A program made the translations under genes and the position numbers. From the NCBI GenBank assembly GCA_016709495.1, contig JADJMS010000047.1, positions 1 through 64,000 of the forward strand: a stretch of 64,000 nt of DNA, given 5' to 3'. Origin of the DNA: Candidatus Dechloromonas phosphorivorans (GTDB lineage Bacteria; Pseudomonadota; Gammaproteobacteria; Burkholderiales; Rhodocyclaceae). Of this stretch, positions 59,433 to 64,000 are shown piece after piece (position 1 is the first letter of the stretch; every line of letters begins with the position of its first letter). The notes under the pieces were generated by a model. The model made no database searches. It was given only the letters and a program-made list of their open reading frames with translations, and was not told where the DNA came from.

Positions 59433-59900
59433 ATGAAGGGCGACAAAAAAATCATTGATATCCTCAACGACCTATTGACCGGTGAACTGACCGCCGTCGA
59501 TCAATATCTGATTCACGGTGAGATGTATGCCGACATGGGCTTTACCCAGTTGGCGCAAAAATCCATCCATGAATCCGATCACGAGCGCCAACACGCCCGT
59601 GCCCTGATTCAGCGCATTCTCTTTCTCGAAGGCAAGCCTGACCTGAGCAAACGTGACGCGCTGAAAATCGGCAAAGTTGTACCGGACATGCTGAAATCTG
59701 ATCTGGCGCTGGAATACAAGGTTGTCGGCGATCTCAAGAAAGCCATGGCTGCCTGCGAAAAAGCCCAGGACTACGTCAGCCGCGACATGCTCGGCATCCA
59801 GCTCGAAGACACCGAAATGGATCACGCCTATTTCCTGGAAAAGCAGCTCAGGTTGATCGAACTGGTTGGCCTCGCCAACTATCAACAGAGCCAGATGTAA
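59433..59900 (+). CDS. bfr: bacterioferritin, ferroxidase-type subunit
   Basis: This is an iron-storage ferritin, 155 residues from ATG 59433 after a strong AGGAG. Di-iron ferroxidase ligands are kept: Glu in ELTAVDQYLIHGEMY, Glu and His in ESDHERQHA, and Glu and His in EDTEMDHAYFLE. The haem-ligand Met found at position 52 in E. coli Bfr is replaced by Arg (ESDHERQH). It is followed after 6 bases by a second bfr gene with the opposite pattern, which fits two-subunit bacterioferritins (for example Neisseria BfrA/BfrB). Confidence 0.94.
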   Translation: MKGDKKIIDILNDLLTGELTAVDQYLIHGEMYADMGFTQLAQKSIHESDHERQHARALIQRILFLEGKPDLSKRDALKIGKVVPDMLKSDLALEYKVVGDLKKAMAACEKAQDYVSRDMLGIQLEDTEMDHAYFLEKQLRLIELVGLANYQQSQM

Positions 59901-59906
59901 GGAGCC

Positions 59907-60392
59907 ATGATGAAGGGCGACAAAACAATTATTGATGCACTGAACAAAGTGCTCAAAAACGAACTCACCTCAATCAACCAGTATTTCCTGCATGCCCGCA
60001 TGTTCCGTCACTGGGGTCTGGAGAAACTCAACGATTACCAGTACAAGCAGTCAATCCGCGTCATGAAGGAGGCCGACCAAGTCATAGAGCGCGTGCTTTT
60101 CCTGGAAGGCCTGCCCAATCTGCAAAACCTAGGCAAGTTGATGATCGGCGAGCATGTGGTCGAATGTCTGGAAGGCGATCTCAAATACGAGCGCGAAATC
60201 CAGCGCCCGTTGCTGATCGAGTCCATTGCCTTGTGCGAATCCTTGCAGGACTATGTCAGCCGCGACCTGTTGGAAGAACTGCTTGAACATTGCGAAGCGG
60301 CCATCGACTGGCTGGAAACGCAGCAAACCCTGATTAAGGATGTCACTCTGCCCAATTACCTGCAGGCGCACATGGAGCCGGGTGGCGATTAA
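59907..60392 (+). CDS. bfr: bacterioferritin, haem-binding-type subunit
   Basis: This is a 161-residue second bacterioferritin subunit. The haem Met is present ([25 protein letters not shown]), but ferroxidase ligands are lost. The Glu before Met is Val, the His two further on is Glu, and the late His of the ExxH pair is Ala ([13 protein letters not shown]). It therefore probably contributes haem and electron release, while the upstream subunit oxidises iron. Both follow the same promoter region with the palindrome at 59223. A terminator follows. Confidence 0.94.
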   Translation: MMKGDKTIIDALNKVLKNELTSINQYFLHARMFRHWGLEKLNDYQYKQSIRVMKEADQVIERVLFLEGLPNLQNLGKLMIGEHVVECLEGDLKYEREIQRPLLIESIALCESLQDYVSRDLLEELLEHCEAAIDWLETQQTLIKDVTLPNYLQAHMEPGGD

Positions 60393-60415
60393 TAACTCCG
60401 CCCTTTTTCACACAA

Positions 60416-60444
60416 AGACCGCAGCCAGTTCTGCGGTTTTTTTT
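60416..60444 (+). terminator. rho-independent terminator after the bfr pair
   Basis: Stem ACCGCAG / CTGCGGT (60418-60424, 60431-60437) with a six-base loop and a run of T. Confidence 0.88.
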
Positions 60445-60446
60445 GC

Positions 60447-60481
60447 AAAAAAACCAGACCAAAATTTCAGTTGACCGCAAC
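60447..60481 (-). repeat. USS-like element 12 (core GTTGCGGTCAAC)
   Basis: Exact core on the minus strand (60481-60470), followed on that strand by AAATTTT at 60467 and a T run at 60453-60447. It is intergenic, between the bfr terminator and the binding-protein gene. Confidence 0.78.
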
Positions 60482-60594
60482 TGCCTTTAAAAAATACAAG
60501 TTTTTTCAATATGCAATGCAGATTACCTGATTTAGGAATCACTTTGGGCTATTCTTAACAATAAACAGCATTTGCCGAAACCGGGACGACAATA

Positions 60595-61683
60595 ATGAAG
60601 ATTTGCCTCAGCCAGCATTCCTCCTGCATTGCCTTGCTGGCATGGGTGCTAAGCACATTGCTCGGCCAGCCTGTGCTGGCTGCCGAGTATTTCGATCAAT
60701 ACGGCCTAACGCCCAGCTCGGCTGAACTGAACCTTGGCATCCAGCCGCATGGTTACCCTTCCGGCGTGATCAGTGCAGTCATGAGTCATGACCGGATTAT
60801 GCAGAATGCGCTGACCCGGCTTGCCAGCCCACTGAAGATGCACCCTTTCCAGCGTGGCGCCGATATGCTTTCCTTACTGGCTGACCAGCGTCTCGAAGCC
60901 GGTTTGCTTGGTGACGTACCAACCATTCTGACAGCAGCCCGTGGCGATGTCTGGATCGTCGGACTGGTCAAGCAAACCTCGACCTCAATTGTCGCCAAAA
61001 ACGAAACACAGACCCGTAAACTGGCTGGTAAGCGTATCGCCTATGTTGAAAATTCCAGCGCCCACCACACCCTGCTGCAAGGCCTCAAAGCGGCTGGTTT
61101 GAGCGAAGCCGATGTCAAACTGATCAATATGCGCATTGATGAAATGCCGGATGCTCTCGAAGCCGGGAAGATTGATGCCTTTGCTGCCTGGGAACCTGCA
61201 CCGACCAGCGCCTTGGCGCGCAGCAACAAAAACCACATGGTTTTTCGTGGCCTGAGTTCCGATTACTTCGTGATCAATCGTGCTTTCGAGCAGCGCTCGC
61301 CGGAAACTGCCCGCATACTGATTGCCGGTTATGTGCGCGCCATCGAATTCATGCGCCGCAGCCAGAAAAATGTGGAAATTGCTGCCAAGTGGGCAATTGC
61401 TGATGCGCAGGACTTTTCGGCAAAAGCCGGTGAAATTGCTCCCAGCCAGGTTATCGCCATCACCCGCCGCGACATACTTAATATCCCTTCGGCACCAGCC
61501 ATCCTTGCGCCACCAGGCAGCCCGGTTTTGCTCAGCGAATTCAAGTTTCTTAAGGAACGCGGAAAAATACCCGCCGATGGGCAGTGGGAAAACATTACCG
61601 AAGCCCTGGGTTATCGAGGGCTCAGTCAGGTCATGAGCGAACAGCGCCGCTATGAAATCGGCACATTTGATTATGCCCCATAG
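60595..61683 (+). CDS. NMT1/SsuA-like periplasmic substrate-binding protein
   Basis: This is a 362-residue periplasmic binding protein of the nitrate/sulfonate/taurine (NMT1/THI5-like) class. The signal peptide ends QPVLAAEYF. Core features are LNLGIQPHGYPSGVISAVM, AGLLGDVPTILTAARGDVWIVGLVKQTSTSIVAKN, KLAGKRIAYVENSSAHHTLLQGLKAAGL and IDAFAAWEPAPTSAL. No ABC permease or ATPase is nearby. The histidine kinase gene starts 18 bases after its stop, so it may present a ligand to that kinase rather than feed a transporter (inference). Confidence 0.88.
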   Translation: MKICLSQHSSCIALLAWVLSTLLGQPVLAAEYFDQYGLTPSSAELNLGIQPHGYPSGVISAVMSHDRIMQNALTRLASPLKMHPFQRGADMLSLLADQRLEAGLLGDVPTILTAARGDVWIVGLVKQTSTSIVAKNETQTRKLAGKRIAYVENSSAHHTLLQGLKAAGLSEADVKLINMRIDEMPDALEAGKIDAFAAWEPAPTSALARSNKNHMVFRGLSSDYFVINRAFEQRSPETARILIAGYVRAIEFMRRSQKNVEIAAKWAIADAQDFSAKAGEIAPSQVIAITRRDILNIPSAPAILAPPGSPVLLSEFKFLKERGKIPADGQWENITEALGYRGLSQVMSEQRRYEIGTFDYAP

Positions 61684-61701
61684 AGTTCGACGGCAAAGGC
61701 C

Positions 61702-64000
61702 ATGACAAGCTCGTTCGCCGCACGCATCGTCGCCTACTTTGCCACCCTGTTTCTGGTCGCGATGGGCACCCTGTTTACCCTCTGGCTGTATGGTTTTCCA
61801 GCCATTGGCTTGCAGGGTGCAAGTAGTCAAAAACTGACCGAGGCGATGCGCGTCCTGGAATTATCGGCCAATCATCTTCGCGAAGTTCTGGATGCCAATA
61901 TTGCCGAGCGCCGCGGCGACATGCTGGTGATTTCCGAAAATCGTGTCATTGCCGAGGACCTTTTTCACAAAAATCCCAATTTGCAGGCCAACCTGGAGCG
62001 AGTCTTCCAGCGCACCCAGCGCGCTTACCCTGACCGCTATCAGCTGATGCAACTGCTTGATCCGGCCAGCGGAGAAATTGTGGCCGCCAGTGATAGCCGT
62101 GAAAAGGGCAGTCGTTTCAGCAATCGCGATTTACTTGAGCGCGCCAGCGCCCCCGGTATCAGCGAAATGATCGAGCAGTTCGACGGCAAGGAAGGCACAA
62201 CACTCGCTATCCTGCGCCAGATCCATGCACCTGATCCCGATGGTTATCCGAACGGTAAACTGGTTGGCATCCTGTTTGCCCTGCTCGAACCAAGCTCATT
62301 GCTCGGTGAAAGTGCACAAGTCACCGCGCCCGGCTCAAGCAAGCCTGGCACGACGCTCCTTTTCGACACGGAAGGCAGACTGCTGGCCCAATACACGGCC
62401 AATAAGGTCATCGCCGCCGACTACAAGCTGAGTGAGCAGGTTGCCACTGGTTTTGAAGGATCGATGATTGATAAGGACCATCAGGGCAACGAAGCACTTT
62501 TCGTTTACCGGCATTTCCCGCTGGCTGGTGCCAAGGGCTGGACCTTGCTGCACACCCAGATCGTTGACGATGCACTGATTCAACTCAAGGATGACACAAG
62601 CAGGCTCATCGCCGTTGGCTTGCTGCTAACCTTGCTCGCACTCAGTCTAATCCTGCTCGCCGCGCGACGTCTTACCCGACCCTTGAATACACTGGCCGAC
62701 ATTTCACTACGTTTTGGTCAGGGCGATCTCACCATCCGCGCTGTGCTGCCTGAAAAAACCCGCAGCACTGAGCTATTGACGCTGACCAACAGTTTCAATC
62801 AGATGGCCGACAACATACAACAATCGCACAACAATCTTGAAAATCAAGTTAACGAAAGAACCGCTGCACTGGCCCATGAACGTGATCTGGTCCATAACTA
62901 CCTGAATATTGCCGAAGTCATGCTGGTCGCGCTCGATCAGGCCGGGCGGATCACAATGATCAACCGCAAGGGTGCCGAAATTCTTGGTGCACCGGTAGAA
63001 AGCCTGATCGGCATGGACTGGTTCAGCAACTTTCTGCCAGCGCGTGATCAAAATGCCGTCCACCATGTTTATGATCGCCTGATGTCCGGCAAAGTCGATG
63101 CCATCGGGCGTCACGAAAACAACATCATCAATTCCCGCCAGGAAACACTACTCATCGCCTGGAACAACAGTCTGCTCAAAGACGACAAAGGGAGGATCAT
63201 CGGCACCCTATCCTCCGGCGAAGATGTTACTCAGCGCCGTCTGGCAGAAAACCAATTACAGCGCTATCGCGACCACCTTGAAGAGGTTGTCAACGAACGC
63301 ACCGCTGCCCTGGCCATTGCCAAGGAAATTGCTGAATCGGCCAGCCGTGCCAAAAGCACTTTCCTCGCCAACATGAGCCATGAATTGCGGACGCCAATGA
63401 ATGCAATTATTGGTCTCACTTACCTGCTTTCGCGTCAAAACGTCGATGACACCCAGCGCAATAAATTCGAGAAAATCACCACATCGGCCACCCATCTTTT
63501 ACAACTGCTCAACGACATTCTTGACCTTTCCAAGATCGAAGCCGAAAAACTGACACTGGAAAATACAGATTTTGTTTTGGGTGCAATCTTCAGCAATCTC
63601 TATAGCCTTTCTGCCGAACAGGCAGAAAGGAAAAACCTTCGGCTGACTACCGATGTTCCAGAATATATCGCGTCGCGTCATCTGCTTGGCGACCCGGTTC
63701 GGTTACAACAAATACTCCTTAACCTGGTCAGCAACGCCATCAAATTTACCGAACGCGGTAGCGTGTCGGCGCAAGCACGGTTGGTGCAGGAAAACGCAGC
63801 TGGCTGCGTCATTGAATTCCTGATCAGCGACACCGGCATTGGTATTTCCCCTGAAGCGCAAGGCCGCCTATTCACCGCATTTGAACAGGCCGACGGCTCA
63901 ACTACGCGAAAATATGGAGGCACCGGGCTTGGGCTGACCATAAGCCAACAGCTGGCTCAATTGATGGGCGGCAAAATCAGTGTCAGCAGCGACACTGGCA
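61702..64000 (+). CDS. membrane sensor histidine kinase, 3' end outside window
   Basis: The frame is open from ATG 61702 to the window end (766 codons). Order: N-terminal helix (IVAYFATLFLVAMGTLFTLWLY), a periplasmic Cache-like sensor of about 260 residues, a second helix (LIAVGLLLTLLALSLILLAA), HAMP, coiled coil, and a PAS domain (LNIAEVMLVALDQAGRITMINRKGAEILG). A second coiled coil, HisKA ([20 protein letters not shown]) and HATPase (LLNLVSNAIKFTERG, ISDTGIGIS, GTGLGLTISQ) follow. A receiver domain may follow beyond the edge, as in the related kinase at 53953. It is probably co-transcribed with the binding protein upstream. Confidence 0.93.
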   Translation, partial: MTSSFAARIVAYFATLFLVAMGTLFTLWLYGFPAIGLQGASSQKLTEAMRVLELSANHLREVLDANIAERRGDMLVISENRVIAEDLFHKNPNLQANLERVFQRTQRAYPDRYQLMQLLDPASGEIVAASDSREKGSRFSNRDLLERASAPGISEMIEQFDGKEGTTLAILRQIHAPDPDGYPNGKLVGILFALLEPSSLLGESAQVTAPGSSKPGTTLLFDTEGRLLAQYTANKVIAADYKLSEQVATGFEGSMIDKDHQGNEALFVYRHFPLAGAKGWTLLHTQIVDDALIQLKDDTSRLIAVGLLLTLLALSLILLAARRLTRPLNTLADISLRFGQGDLTIRAVLPEKTRSTELLTLTNSFNQMADNIQQSHNNLENQVNERTAALAHERDLVHNYLNIAEVMLVALDQAGRITMINRKGAEILGAPVESLIGMDWFSNFLPARDQNAVHHVYDRLMSGKVDAIGRHENNIINSRQETLLIAWNNSLLKDDKGRIIGTLSSGEDVTQRRLAENQLQRYRDHLEEVVNERTAALAIAKEIAESASRAKSTFLANMSHELRTPMNAIIGLTYLLSRQNVDDTQRNKFEKITTSATHLLQLLNDILDLSKIEAEKLTLENTDFVLGAIFSNLYSLSAEQAERKNLRLTTDVPEYIASRHLLGDPVRLQQILLNLVSNAIKFTERGSVSAQARLVQENAAGCVIEFLISDTGIGISPEAQGRLFTAFEQADGSTTRKYGGTGLGLTISQQLAQLMGGKISVSSDTG

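Overview
The window looks like a chromosomal segment of a Rhodocyclales-type betaproteobacterium (Dechloromonas/Azonexus-like). The inference rests on moderately high GC, a full rnfABCDGE cluster, class 2 pyrD, DUF1841/FIST/MoxR-VWA neighbours, Pit-DUF47, a two-subunit bacterioferritin and several sensor kinases. No tRNA, rRNA, CRISPR array, insertion sequence or prophage is visible.

Layout. 1-3.4 kb (minus): a tolC-macA-macB tripartite efflux operon, badly frameshifted. 3.5-5.9 kb: a broken branched-chain-type binding protein and a broken azlCD exporter. 5.9-17.5 kb (mostly plus): pyrD, rnfABCDGE, a PAS-GGDEF diguanylate cyclase on the other strand, nth, FIST, DUF1841, MoxR ATPase and VWA/CoxE. 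17.5-25 kb: a DUF2252 remnant, a PilB/GspE ATPase, a Cys-repeat secreted protein, DUF3820, TSUP, a lipoprotein, MFS and LysR. 25.1-27.1 kb: glutathione-dependent formaldehyde detoxification (frmA-frmB). 27.1-29.4 kb: FeS photolyase with DUF2256, and DUF3429. 29.6-37.8 kb: one long, mostly overlapping gene train of ABC ATPase, FtsX permease, AttH-like lipocalin, ChaN-PDZ, M1 peptidase and SOUL. 37.8-46.2 kb: DUF2860 barrel, DUF2189, TerB, a manganese riboswitch in front of a voltage-gated sodium channel, PAP2, dgkA, two lipoprotein hydrolases, ChrR-like cupin and Blc lipocalin. 46.3-53.9 kb: htpG, ankyrin protein, greB, YdcH, pit-DUF47, aldo-keto reductase and DUF455. 54-64 kb: hybrid histidine kinase, deaD, RNase H-like protein, a heterodimeric bacterioferritin pair, and an orphan binding protein followed by a PAS histidine kinase that runs off the end.

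Most striking observation. The 12-mer GTTRCGGTCRAC occurs exactly ten times, plus two single-mismatch copies, on both strands and in coding and non-coding DNA. Nearly every copy is followed by two A/T tracts about one helical turn apart. This is the layout of Pasteurellaceae DNA-uptake signal sequences (core plus two phased A/T tracts), although the core differs. It may be an undescribed uptake or chromosome-organisation signal.

Quality note. Many genes carry single-base frameshifts, often at homopolymers, and are densest in the first 6 kb. Four genes (DUF2252, frmB, greB, deaD) also lack internal segments. Whether these are consensus or assembly errors or real decay cannot be settled from the sequence alone, so most singly shifted genes are annotated here as full-length genes.
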